Source: Alphaproteobacteria bacterium (GTDB lineage: Bacteria; Pseudomonadota; Alphaproteobacteria; Ferrovibrionales; Ferrovibrionaceae). Taken from it: 60,110 nt of DNA. The notes beneath the pieces are model-generated. The model was not told the origin of the DNA, ran no database searches, and saw only the letters and a program-made list of their open reading frames with translations. Below are positions 8,466 to 16,383 of the stretch, one piece after another. Both the position numbers and the translations under genes were made by a program. The number at the start of each line of letters is the position of its first letter. The stretch's first letter is position 1. The stretch covers positions 1-60,110 of the forward strand of contig JAHCJQ010000008.1 in the NCBI GenBank assembly GCA_026126215.1, read 5' to 3'.

Positions 8466-9790
8466 GCGGCCTCCTCGGGCTTCTGGGCCAGCATCTCGCG
8501 CACCACGGTGCCAAGGCCGTCCGTGCGCAGATCGACCGCGAGGCCGTCGGCGGTCACGGTCACCCGTTCCACCAGCAGCTTGACGATGCGGGCCTGCTCG
8601 GCGGGGAACAGCGCGGACCAGATCTCGGTGAACCGGTCTACGGCGGCGACCACGTCGCGCTCGTCGAGGTCGGGCGTTTCCCGCCGCGCCGCGGCCACGG
8701 CCTGCGCCACGATCTCGGGCGTGCGAACGAGGCGGCGGATTTCCCGCACCACCGCGGCCTCGACCACATCGGCCGGCAGGCGCAGGGGCGCCGTCGTGCC
8801 GGCCGGCTTGCGCCCGCGGATCGCGTCGGTCGACACGTAGTAGCGATAGAGCCGGCTGCCCTTTCTCGTGGAGGCGGGTGTCATCGCGCGGCCGGCCTCG
8901 GTGAAGATGAGGCCCCTGAGCAGCGCGGGCGTCCTGCTGCGCATCACTGCTCCGCGGGAATAGCCGTTGGTGGCGAGGATAGCCTGCACTTTGTCGAAGG
9001 TGTCGCGGTCGATGATTGCCTCGTGCTCGCCGGGATAGCTCACGCCCTTGTGCACCGCCTCGCCGACATAGACGCGGTTGTTGATCAGCTTGTAGACAAT
9101 GCCCTTGTCGAAGGGCTTGCCGCGCTTCGTGAGCCGCCCTTCGGCCTGCAGCCCACGCACGACCAGGGTGACCGAGCCGCGTTGAATGAAGCGCTCAAAG
9201 ATGTGCCGGACCAGCTCGGCCTCGGCCTCGTTGACGACGAGCTTCCGGTCCTGCACGTCGTAGCCGAGCGGCACGAAGCCTCCCATCCACATGCCGCGCT
9301 TGCGCGAGGCGGCGAACTTATCGCGGATGCGCTCGCCGATCACCTCGCGCTCGAACTGGGCGAAGGATAGGAGGATGTTGAGCGTCAGCCGCCCCATCGA
9401 GGTCGTGGTGTTGAAGGACTGGGTGACGGAGACGAAGGTGACGCCGCAGCGGTCGAATACCTCGACCAGCTTGGCGAAGTCCATAAGCGACCGGGAGAGG
9501 CGGTCGATCTTATAGACCACCACCACATCGATCAGACCGGCCTCTATGTCCGTCAGCAGCCGCTTCAGCGCCGGGCGGTCGAGCGTGCCGCCCGAGAACC
9601 CGCCATCGTCATAGCGGTCGCGCAGGAGGACCCAGCCCTCGGCCTTCTGGCTCGCGGTATAGGCTTCGCAGGCCTCGCGCTGGGCGTCGAGACTGTTGAA
9701 CTCCTGCTCCAGACCCTCCTCCGTGGACTTGCGCGTATAGATGGCGCAGCGCTGCCGGCGGGGCGTGGCGAGCACGGCCGAATCCCTCAT
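8462..9790 (-). CDS. Serine recombinase, probable prophage integrase
   Basis: A 442-residue large serine recombinase. The resolvase catalytic domain begins CAIYTRKSTEEGLEQEFNSL with the nucleophile Ser22 in the YTRKS motif. It continues with DGGFSGGTLDRPAL and VYKIDRLSRSLMDFA, which contribute the active-site arginines. A recombinase domain (LVVNEAEAELVRHIFERF onwards) and a C-terminal coiled segment follow. The usual zinc-ribbon cysteines are not visible. The ATG at 9790 overlaps the stop of the DUF2924 gene by 4 bp and is chosen because it begins just before the catalytic domain. It very probably catalyses integration and excision. Confidence 0.92.
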   Translation of the reverse strand: MRDSAVLATPRRQRCAIYTRKSTEEGLEQEFNSLDAQREACEAYTASQKAEGWVLLRDRYDDGGFSGGTLDRPALKRLLTDIEAGLIDVVVVYKIDRLSRSLMDFAKLVEVFDRCGVTFVSVTQSFNTTTSMGRLTLNILLSFAQFEREVIGERIRDKFAASRKRGMWMGGFVPLGYDVQDRKLVVNEAEAELVRHIFERFIQRGSVTLVVRGLQAEGRLTKRGKPFDKGIVYKLINNRVYVGEAVHKGVSYPGEHEAIIDRDTFDKVQAILATNGYSRGAVMRSRTPALLRGLIFTEAGRAMTPASTRKGSRLYRYYVSTDAIRGRKPAGTTAPLRLPADVVEAAVVREIRRLVRTPEIVAQAVAAARRETPDLDERDVVAAVDRFTEIWSALFPAEQARIVKLLVERVTVTADGLAVDLRTDGLGTVVREMLAQKPEEAA

Positions 9791-10308
9791 CGCTCGCCCC
9801 GTTTGATCTCGCGAAGGCCGAAGAAGCGCCAGCCATTCCAGCGCGTGCCGGCGATCGCGCGGGCGATTGCCGAGAGCGACTTGTACTTGCGTCCCTCCCA
9901 TTCGAACCCGTCGCGCAGGACCGTGACGGTGTGCTCGACACCGTTCCATTCCCGCACCAGCCGGGTGCCGGCGACCGGCATGCGCGATTCGCGGAGCATC
10001 GCCTTGCGTCCCGGCTTGCCCTGCAGCTCGTCGGCAAGGGCATCGAGCAGCCGGACCGTCTCGCGGGACGGGCCACCATAGGCCAGCTCCTGGATGCGGT
10101 AGGCGAGCCTGAGTTCCAGGAAGGGCCGGCTGTTGTTAGGGGCATCCGCCCCGAACAGGCGCTGCCATTCGGCCTTGAGGTCAGCGACGCTCATCGTCTT
10201 GATGGCCGCCAGCCTGGCCAGCACCGTCGCGTCGCGACTTTCATCGTCGCCAGGGCGCGGCGGTGCCGAAGCACTTGTTCTTGCTGCTGAACTTCGTCCC
10301 ATCATCAT
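9787..10308 (-). CDS. DUF2924 domain-containing protein
   Basis: A 173-residue protein matching the DUF2924 pattern: LARLAAIKTMSVADLKAEWQRLFG, then a helical RPFLELRLAYRIQELAYGG segment, then GTRLVREWNGVEHTVTVL, FEWEGRKYKSLSAIARAIAGT and WNGWRFFGL. The C-terminal part is a compact basic domain that could bind DNA. Three consecutive ATG codons (10308, 10305, 10302) begin the frame; the first overlaps the upstream stop as ATGA. The family is a constant neighbour of phage serine recombinases; its function is unknown. Confidence 0.85.
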   Translation of the reverse strand: MMMGRSSAARTSASAPPRPGDDESRDATVLARLAAIKTMSVADLKAEWQRLFGADAPNNSRPFLELRLAYRIQELAYGGPSRETVRLLDALADELQGKPGRKAMLRESRMPVAGTRLVREWNGVEHTVTVLRDGFEWEGRKYKSLSAIARAIAGTRWNGWRFFGLREIKRGER

Positions 10309-10520
10309 GCCTTTCTCTTCATGCGAGTGTCGGCATGACGGCGTTGGTTGGGCGAGTAGTCGAGGTAACTGTCTCCGCAGCCTGCAGATAAAGAAGTTGA
10401 CTTGGCCCCGTGGAGACGAACGAGCCCGAGGCCCAGGATGCGCCCGATCTCGGCAATGCGGTCCTCCGGCGTCATCCGTTCGGGATCGATGGCGTTGGGG
10501 CCTGCAAGGCTCGGGTGCAT
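10305..10520 (-). CDS. Small conserved protein heading the recombinase operon
   Basis: Up to 71 residues. The conserved-looking part starts at the internal ATG 10475 (MTPEDRIAEIGRILGLGLVRL), so the real product may have only 56 residues. A basic, disordered tail (DYSPNQRRHADTRMKRKA) follows. The stop overlaps the DUF2924 start, which makes a four-gene translationally coupled operon. No function is known to me. Confidence 0.6.
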   Translation of the reverse strand: MHPSLAGPNAIDPERMTPEDRIAEIGRILGLGLVRLHGAKSTSLSAGCGDSYLDYSPNQRRHADTRMKRKA

Positions 10521-10767
10521 GGAATGGAGACCGTCCGCAAAGCGATGTCGATCGCCGGACGGTAGGTGTGGATTTCACAAAACAGAAGTAAATTCAATCG
10601 CTTATCGCAGGCCCGCGCAAACAAAGGAGGCCGCGCGCACCGTCGCGCACGTAAGCGATTGACTCTTGCGTTGGCGAGAACAAAAATAGAACCCGGCTTC
10701 GCCGGATGATCACACCGGCGTGCGAAGCTACACACCGGTTGTACCAGTCCGAGCAAAGGAAAAGGGG
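10521..10767. promoter_or_regulatory. Divergent promoter region with an 11-bp inverted repeat
   Basis: This gap separates the leftward recombinase operon from the rightward ATPase-kinase-regulator operon. It holds a perfect inverted repeat, TCAATCGCTTA at 10594-10604 and TAAGCGATTGA at 10652-10662. The right arm overlaps a candidate -35 box TTGACT (10659-10664), followed at normal spacing by an A-rich weak -10 region near 10682. The arrangement suggests an operator controlling one or both operons, or a recombinase arm site. Confidence 0.5.
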
Positions 10768-12699
10768 ATGAACGAACTCCCAGGGAGCGATGTTGCCGAA
10801 AGCGAGAACGATCAGGATGGCCGCCGGCCGCACCACCGCATCCTGAACCTGGAGGTGGTGGGCGGGTTTCTCGACGGCACCCGGCTCGAGTTCACCGACG
10901 GACTCAACTGCATCATTGGCGGCCGCGGCACCGGCAAGACCACGGTCCTCGAGTTCGTCCGCTACATCCTGGGGATGATGCCAGACGCTGCCGACAGCCG
11001 GCCGCGAGCGAAGGCCATCGAAGGCCACGTGCGCGGCAATCTCGGAAGCGGCACGATCTACCTCGATGTCGAGACTAAGCACGGCACCCGGTATCGCGCC
11101 GAGCGGCCATGGGGCGACGACGTCCAGGTCCTGGACAGCGACGGCGATCCGATTCCTGTGTCGCTCGACCGTGATCTCGTGTTCAAGGCCGACATCTACA
11201 GCCAGAACGAGATCGAGGAGATCGCGACCAATCCGCGGTTCCAGCTTTCGCTGATCGACAAGTTCGCCGAGGAGGCGATCCGCGCGGCCAGCGTCGAGAT
11301 TCAGAAGGCTAAGCGCGCCATCCAGCAGAGCGCCACCGATCTCCGGCATCTCGACCAGCGCATCCGCGAGCTTCAGGACGTGGTCCCGGAGATCGAGGTC
11401 GTCGGCAAGCGCCTTCAGGAAATGCAGGTGGTCGAGGGCGCGGACGCGCAGCTGATCAACGCCGCGCACGCGCACAAGGCGCTGCGGACGCGGGAGACGG
11501 AGGCTGTCGCCGATCTGCGCCGGGCGGTCGGGGCAGCCGCTGCGAGCTTCCGACGCTTTGCCGACTCGGTCGCGGAGGATTGCGCGAACGCCATTGGCGA
11601 CGGATTCCGTGAGGGCCCGAATGGCGACCTGTTCGAGGAGATGGAGACCGCCGTCGAGGAGTTCGTCAGCGTATTCCGGGACGCCGTGCCCAAGATCGAG
11701 AGTCGATGCAACGCTCTCACCTCACGCCTCGACGAAGTGGCGCACCGGCTTGCGGCCGCCCATGCCCGGCAGGAGCAGCAATATCGCGAGATCATCGCCC
11801 GCTCGGCGCAGGAGCAGCAGCGGGCGGCCGAGCGAGCGAAGCTGCAGCAGCGGCATCTCGCGCTGACCAAGGCGCGGCACGAGCTCGATGGTCTGCGCCA
11901 GAAGCGGAAGGCGCTGGAGGCCAGCCACCGCCAGATGAACACGAAACTGTCAGAGCTGCGCGACCGGCGCTTCGGGCTGCGCAAGGAAGTGGCCGAACGG
12001 CTCTCCGCTGCGCTCGGGCCGACCATCCGGGTGTCCATCACCCAATCTGGCGACCGTTCTGGTTATGAGGCGCTGCTGAAAGACATGCTCAAGGGAAGCG
12101 GCCTTCAGTACAACCGCATCGTCTCACGCCTCGTAGAGAGCGTGTCGCCGGAGGAGCTGTCGCGGATCGTCCGCAAGGGCGATGCCGCACGGCTTGCCGA
12201 GGATGGCGGGATTGCCGAGGACCAGGCGCTCCGCATCGTCGCCCACCTCCAGGATGCCGACGATACGGCCAAGCTGGAGACCATCGATCTGGAGGACGAG
12301 CCGCTGATCGCGCTCAAGGACGGCGCCGACTTCAAGAACTCGGCGGACCTGTCCACGGGCCAGCGCTGCACCGTCATCCTGCCGATCCTGCTGCTCGAAA
12401 GCGAGCGGCCGCTGCTGATCGATCAGCCCGAGGACAATCTCGACAACGCCTTCGTCTACCACGCTATCGTTAAGAGCCTGCGCGAGGTGAAGGCCAGCCG
12501 GCAGCTCATCTTCGTGACCCACAACCCGAACATTCCCGTCCTCGGCGAGGCGGAAAGGGTGTTCGTCTTCACCTCCGACGGCCGGCGCGGCGCCGTCTCC
12601 CACGTGGGAACGGTGGATGCCGTGAAGGAGCAGATCGAGCATCTGCTCGAAGGCGGCAAGGAAGCCTTCGTCCTCCGCATGCAGAAATACGGCCACTGA
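10768..12699 (+). CDS. SMC/TrlF-like coiled-coil ATPase, first gene of a three-gene signalling operon
   Basis: A 643-residue P-loop ATPase. Walker A is GGRGTGKTT at 51-59. Residues about 165-420 are rich in charged heptads (QKAKRAIQQSATDLRHLDQR, then RAAERAKLQQRHLALTKARH) and should form a coiled coil. An ABC-type signature LSTGQ lies at 528-532, Walker B is LLIDQPED at 549-556, and a switch His is in FVTHNPN near 585. The IDQPEDNLDN and THNPNIP motifs are typical of TrlF and related SMC-like ATPases, but no PHP or nuclease domain is fused here. The ATG at 10768 has AAAGGAAAAGG upstream. A histidine kinase gene follows after 10 bp. The role is unknown; DNA-end or phage-DNA sensing is a guess. 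Confidence 0.85.
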   Translation: MNELPGSDVAESENDQDGRRPHHRILNLEVVGGFLDGTRLEFTDGLNCIIGGRGTGKTTVLEFVRYILGMMPDAADSRPRAKAIEGHVRGNLGSGTIYLDVETKHGTRYRAERPWGDDVQVLDSDGDPIPVSLDRDLVFKADIYSQNEIEEIATNPRFQLSLIDKFAEEAIRAASVEIQKAKRAIQQSATDLRHLDQRIRELQDVVPEIEVVGKRLQEMQVVEGADAQLINAAHAHKALRTRETEAVADLRRAVGAAAASFRRFADSVAEDCANAIGDGFREGPNGDLFEEMETAVEEFVSVFRDAVPKIESRCNALTSRLDEVAHRLAAAHARQEQQYREIIARSAQEQQRAAERAKLQQRHLALTKARHELDGLRQKRKALEASHRQMNTKLSELRDRRFGLRKEVAERLSAALGPTIRVSITQSGDRSGYEALLKDMLKGSGLQYNRIVSRLVESVSPEELSRIVRKGDAARLAEDGGIAEDQALRIVAHLQDADDTAKLETIDLEDEPLIALKDGADFKNSADLSTGQRCTVILPILLLESERPLLIDQPEDNLDNAFVYHAIVKSLREVKASRQLIFVTHNPNIPVLGEAERVFVFTSDGRRGAVSHVGTVDAVKEQIEHLLEGGKEAFVLRMQKYGH

Positions 12700-12709
12700 G
12701 GCGGCCGCC

Positions 12710-13834
12710 ATGACGGAGGAGGAAGAGCAGACCCTGCTCGGGGATCTCGACGCGGACGACTGGAGCAGGGTCCGGGAGGCCATCGAGCAGGTGGGAGACT
12801 GGCTTCGCACGCAGCATGTCGATGACCTCCTGAGGTCGGAGCTCGCGTCCCGCCTCCTGCGCCTGTCGTCCCATTCCAAGTGGGAGGTCCGCAAGGCCGT
12901 CGCCCACGCCGTGCTCTTCCTCCGCCACGATGCCTTTCCCGCGGTGATCGCTCGGATCGTCGAGGATGAGAACGCCTGGGTCCGGGAGGCGGCGCGGAAG
13001 ACCCTGCAACGGCGCAGCGAACTCAGCCGGGCCGATATTCATGGCGACAGCCGCGGCGACACGATCCTCGGCCTCCTCTCCGCCCTGGAGGCCCGCTACG
13101 GGCTGCGCGCGCGGCGGGCGGCGCTCAATGTCGCCGACCATCTGCATCACCGCTTTGTGCGCGAGGCGTACCACGAGATCGTTCGGATCATCTCGCCGCT
13201 CGATGCCTCGCTTCTCAACCTGGAAAAGGAGCTCCAGGGCATACCGGGTGTCCCCGACCACACGCTTCTGCATGCGCGCCGGGCCCAGGCGCGCGTGCGG
13301 CTGATCACCGAATTCCTGGACAACCTCCGGGCGTTCACGACCGAGGCGCCGGCCGAGTTTGCCCTGGAGGCTCTGGTCCCCATCGTGAAGGAGGCCGCCG
13401 AGCTTGCCCTCAGCCACGTCGAGCTTCCCACCGCCGGCATCGACGTGCGCCAGAAGATCGACGGCTCGTTGAACCTGGAAGCAAACCGCTCACGCCTGCT
13501 CCAGGCCCTCATTAACATCATCGTGAACGCCGTCGAGGCCTGCTTAAACCAGCCGCGCCGCGGCGTCCTGATCATCTCCGCCACCCCGCAGACGGATACG
13601 CACGTCAGGATCACGGTCGCCGACAACGGCTGCGGCATGAGCGAGGAGGCGCTGCGCGACTGCGTTCTGCTCTACAGCTCGGGCAAGGCCAACGGGATGG
13701 GCTTCGGCCTCCCGCTGGCAAAGAAGATCATCGAGATCGACCATCAAGGAACGCTGTCGATCGAAAGCCGTGAGGGCGTAGGCACCACTGTTACGGTGGT
13801 CCTGCCCGTAGAGCAGGCGCGTTCGGAGGACTGA
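12710..13834 (+). CDS. Soluble histidine kinase with N-terminal HEAT repeats
   Basis: A 374-residue protein. HEAT-like helical repeats occupy about 45-103 (HSKWEVRKAVAHAVLFLR, then ENAWVREAARKTLQRR). A helical DHp-like segment at 140-220 contains His155 in YHEIVRIISPLD, the best candidate phosphoacceptor although the H-box spacing is unusual. A full HATPase domain follows: N-box INIIVNAVEA with Asn273, G1 box DNGCG at 305-309, and GMGFGL at 329-334. No membrane or periplasmic sensor region is present, so input must be cytoplasmic, perhaps through the HEAT repeats and the ATPase. It lies between the ATPase gene (10 bp) and the response regulator gene (5 bp). Confidence 0.88.
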   Translation: MTEEEEQTLLGDLDADDWSRVREAIEQVGDWLRTQHVDDLLRSELASRLLRLSSHSKWEVRKAVAHAVLFLRHDAFPAVIARIVEDENAWVREAARKTLQRRSELSRADIHGDSRGDTILGLLSALEARYGLRARRAALNVADHLHHRFVREAYHEIVRIISPLDASLLNLEKELQGIPGVPDHTLLHARRAQARVRLITEFLDNLRAFTTEAPAEFALEALVPIVKEAAELALSHVELPTAGIDVRQKIDGSLNLEANRSRLLQALINIIVNAVEACLNQPRRGVLIISATPQTDTHVRITVADNGCGMSEEALRDCVLLYSSGKANGMGFGLPLAKKIIEIDHQGTLSIESREGVGTTVTVVLPVEQARSED

Positions 13835-13839
13835 CTCCG

Positions 13840-14616
13840 ATGGCCGATCGCCACATCGCTCTCATCGTGGAGGATGAGCCGGAGATGGCCGCCGAGCTTG
13901 CCGATCTCCTGCGGTCCTTCGGACACGATCACCTGCATGCCGAAACCCTGGCCGATGCCAGAGCGTGTCTCGATGGAGGCGGCTTCTGCTACGTGTTGCT
14001 CGATCTGCAAATCAAGGCGGACGGCCAATCGATCAAGCCGAGGGTGGAATCGGGAATGTCGCTCCTGCGCGAGATACGCAAGCGCTTCCCCCACCGTGGC
14101 GCCAACGACATGCATCTCATGCCGGTGCTCGTGATCAGCGGGCACGGCAAGGAACCGAAGAACATCATCAGCGCGTTCAAGGACGGCATCAACGACTTCA
14201 TCATGAAGCCGCTGAGCGTCGACGGCCAGGACGTCGGCGCCAAGATCCGCCGCTGCCTGGAGCTCGCCGGCCGAAGCGACCACGACGCCTGCGAAGCGTG
14301 CACTCGTGCGGCGGCGGCCGGTCCGGCCGAGAAGCAGTACAACGGGACAGCGTTCTGGCACGCGCCCGACTACTCGGAGATTCGACTGCGTGGCGAACCC
14401 TATTACTTCACCGGCGAGATTCAGCAGGCCGCGATCCGCTTTCTCCACGCAGCGGCGCAGACGGACGAGCCATGGCGTTCGGGCAAGATCGTGCTGCAGG
14501 CGGCCAAGTCGAATGACACGAACATGCGCATGGTCAACCTGTTCGGCCGCCATCCGGCCTGGGGGGTGCTGCTGCTCTCAAACGGGCGAGGGAAATACCG
14601 TCTAAGGACCGAGTAG
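13840..14616 (+). CDS. Response regulator with receiver domain and novel C-terminal domain
   Basis: A 258-residue protein. The receiver domain covers about 5-145: acidic pocket Glu11/Asp12 (IVEDEPEM), phosphoacceptor Asp55 in YVLLDLQ, conserved hydroxyl Ser100 in VLVISGHG, and Lys123 in FIMKPL. All active-site residues are intact. After a linker with a CEAC cysteine pair, residues about 175-258 (FTGEIQQAAIRFLHAAA to GVLLLSNGRGKYRL) form a compact domain that looks like a winged helix but fits no output family I know. It starts 5 bp after the kinase gene and should be its partner. The output could be transcription or control of the coiled-coil ATPase. Confidence 0.87.
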   Translation: MADRHIALIVEDEPEMAAELADLLRSFGHDHLHAETLADARACLDGGGFCYVLLDLQIKADGQSIKPRVESGMSLLREIRKRFPHRGANDMHLMPVLVISGHGKEPKNIISAFKDGINDFIMKPLSVDGQDVGAKIRRCLELAGRSDHDACEACTRAAAAGPAEKQYNGTAFWHAPDYSEIRLRGEPYYFTGEIQQAAIRFLHAAAQTDEPWRSGKIVLQAAKSNDTNMRMVNLFGRHPAWGVLLLSNGRGKYRLRTE

Positions 14617-14757
14617 TCCTTCGCAAACCCGTCCATCACCGGTCCATCACCGGGCCGTTACGCCCCAGCGGCGATCCGCCGCCGGTCCTGCGGACAGCTT
14701 TACTCCCGCAGGACCATCCTCTCCGCAGGTTTTCGTTGAAGGCCGAAGGAGAGGAGC

Positions 14758-14943
14758 GTGACCGTCCGACATCTCACTCAGATTGAACTTGCCCAGCGCT
14801 GGCGGATCAGCCCGCGCACGCTGGAGCGCTGGCGCTGGCTCGGCCAGGGGCCGCGATATCTCAAGATCGGCGGGCGCGTCGTCTATCGCCTCGAAGATGT
14901 CGAGTCCTTCGAAGACGAGAAGCGGCAGGAGGCAGGCCGATGA
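14758..14943 (+). CDS. Small HTH protein, excisionase/AlpA-like
   Basis: A 61-residue MerR/excisionase-type helix-turn-helix protein: LTQIELAQRWRISPRTLERWR, then GPRYLKIGGRVVYRLEDVESFE, the wing-and-strand pattern of this family. The start is GTG at 14758 with a strong AAGGAGAGGAG site just upstream. Its stop overlaps the next start (ATGA). It is the first gene of the rightward early operon, so it may be an excisionase or an early regulator. Confidence 0.8.
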   Translation: MTVRHLTQIELAQRWRISPRTLERWRWLGQGPRYLKIGGRVVYRLEDVESFEDEKRQEAGR

Positions 14944-15380
14944 CGGCAGGTCTTCAGAGCCGCGCCTTCGCGGAAGCCCGCAGCGATAACTTTGTTTTCT
15001 CTCCGGTTCGCGGGCGAAACCGCGCGAAATCATTCGAATTGGTGCCCTCAGCGCGAGCCGGTATTTCAATGGGGATGAAGCTCTCCGAACCCGCCCGCAC
15101 CATCGCCACCAGCGAAGCCGCGCTCCTCGGCTGGTTCGAGACGGCCCGGCCCGGCGAGCGCTTCACCTATCACGTCGGCCACCTGGCAGTGGATCGCGCG
15201 CGGGAGACCTCGGGCCTGGCCGCAGGCGCGCGCGAGGCGCTCGGCCGCATCGCCGATCGCGTCATGGCGCTGGTCGGGCAGGAAATGCTGATCGCCGCGC
15301 AGCAGCGGCTCGACGATGGCCGCATGGCCTATCTCGCGATCAAGGCGGGCATGCGCGCCGCCAGGACGTGCGCGCGATGA
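14940..15380 (+). CDS. Hypothetical early phage protein
   Basis: Up to 146 residues. The first 43 residues look like linker sequence; the folded part probably begins near the internal ATGs at 15069 or 15075 (MKLSEPARTIATSEAALLGWF) and contains GERFTYHVGHLAVDRAR and a helical C-terminus. The ATG at 14940 is kept because it overlaps the upstream stop as ATGA, but a shorter product is equally possible. No family function is known to me. Confidence 0.65.
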   Translation: MTAGLQSRAFAEARSDNFVFSPVRGRNRAKSFELVPSARAGISMGMKLSEPARTIATSEAALLGWFETARPGERFTYHVGHLAVDRARETSGLAAGAREALGRIADRVMALVGQEMLIAAQQRLDDGRMAYLAIKAGMRAARTCAR

Positions 15381-15550
15381 CGGCCCGCCCCGCACTCGAC
15401 GACGTCCGGCACATGCCGGTGCGCGATCTGATCGCTCTGCCCACGGAGCAGCTGGTTTGGCTCCGCCGCGAGGCCCGCGTGGCCCGCGAAACGGCCGCCC
15501 GCCTCGAGCGGTGGCTCGACGGCATCGCCCGGATCCAGGGAGGAGCATGA
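15377..15550 (+). CDS. Small hypothetical early phage protein
   Basis: A 57-residue helical, Arg-rich protein (VRHMPVRDLIALPTEQLVWL, then REARVARETAARLERWL). Its ATG overlaps the preceding stop (ATGA) and its end overlaps the start of the Sak4-like gene, which supports translation. The function is unknown. Confidence 0.6.
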   Translation: MTARPALDDVRHMPVRDLIALPTEQLVWLRREARVARETAARLERWLDGIARIQGGA

Positions 15551-16383
15551 TGGCGCTCAAGATCGTCACGGCCGACGAGCGTCTGGCCGAAGCCAACAAC
15601 AAGACCACCCTCGCGATCTTCGGGCCAAGCGGTGTCGGCAAGACCTCGCTCCTGAAGACGCTGCCTGCGCGCGAGACGCTCTGCATCGATCTCGAAGCGG
15701 GCATGAAGTCGGTCCAGGACTGGCCCGGCGACAGTATCCCCGTGCGCACCTTCGCCGACGCGATCGACATCGGCTGTCTCGTCGGCGGCGTCGATCCCGC
15801 GGTGCCGCCGGACGGGTTCTTTTCGGAGGCTCACTACCAGCACCTGGCGGCGACCAATCCGGATCTGGTCCGCCTGATCGCCTCCAAGCGGATCATCTTC
15901 GTCGACAGCATCACGGACCTGACGCGCCAGGCAATGGCCTGGGCGCGGATGCGGCCGGAGGCCTTCTCGGAGAAGACCGGCAAGCCCGATACCCGCGGCG
16001 CCTACGGGCTGCTCGCGCGCGAGGTCATCGGGCTTCTGAAGCACCTGCAGCACGCGCAGGCGAAGACCGTGATCTTCGTCGGGATCCTGGAGAAGGTCAC
16101 TGACGAGCTCAGCCGCGCCGTCTGGCAGCCGCAGATGGAGGGCGGCAAGGCAGGCCGCGAGCTGCCGGGCATCGTCGACCAGGTCATCAGCATGAGCTTC
16201 TTCAGTGTCGACGGCGAGGGCTGGCGGCACGAGCCCGAGCGCGGCGAGACGCGGCGCCTCGTCTGCCGCGCCGGCAATCCCTTTGGCCTCCCCGCCAAGG
16301 ACCGCTCCGGCCGCCTCGACGTAACCGAGCCCCCAGACCTCGGCGCCCTCCTCTCCAAGATCAACGCGACCACGAAAGGATGA
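15547..16383 (+). CDS. Phage RecA-fold ATPase, Sak4-like
   Basis: A 278-residue ATP-binding protein. Walker A is GPSGVGKTSLLK near residue 26, a Walker-B-like IIFVDSITDL lies near 118, and the C-terminus is PDLGALLSKIN. This architecture matches the short RecA-like phage ATPases of the Sak4 type, which cooperate with a phage SSB in single-strand annealing. The next gene encodes an SSB-like protein, which supports that reading. Two ATGs (15547 and 15550) are available, with GGAGGAGC just upstream. Confidence 0.82.
   Translation: MMALKIVTADERLAEANNKTTLAIFGPSGVGKTSLLKTLPARETLCIDLEAGMKSVQDWPGDSIPVRTFADAIDIGCLVGGVDPAVPPDGFFSEAHYQHLAATNPDLVRLIASKRIIFVDSITDLTRQAMAWARMRPEAFSEKTGKPDTRGAYGLLAREVIGLLKHLQHAQAKTVIFVGILEKVTDELSRAVWQPQMEGGKAGRELPGIVDQVISMSFFSVDGEGWRHEPERGETRRLVCRAGNPFGLPAKDRSGRLDVTEPPDLGALLSKINATTKG

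Noticed and set aside
14641..14665. Tandem GTCCATCACCG repeat after the response regulator
   Set aside because: Only two adjacent copies in a short gap; too little to support a regulatory site.
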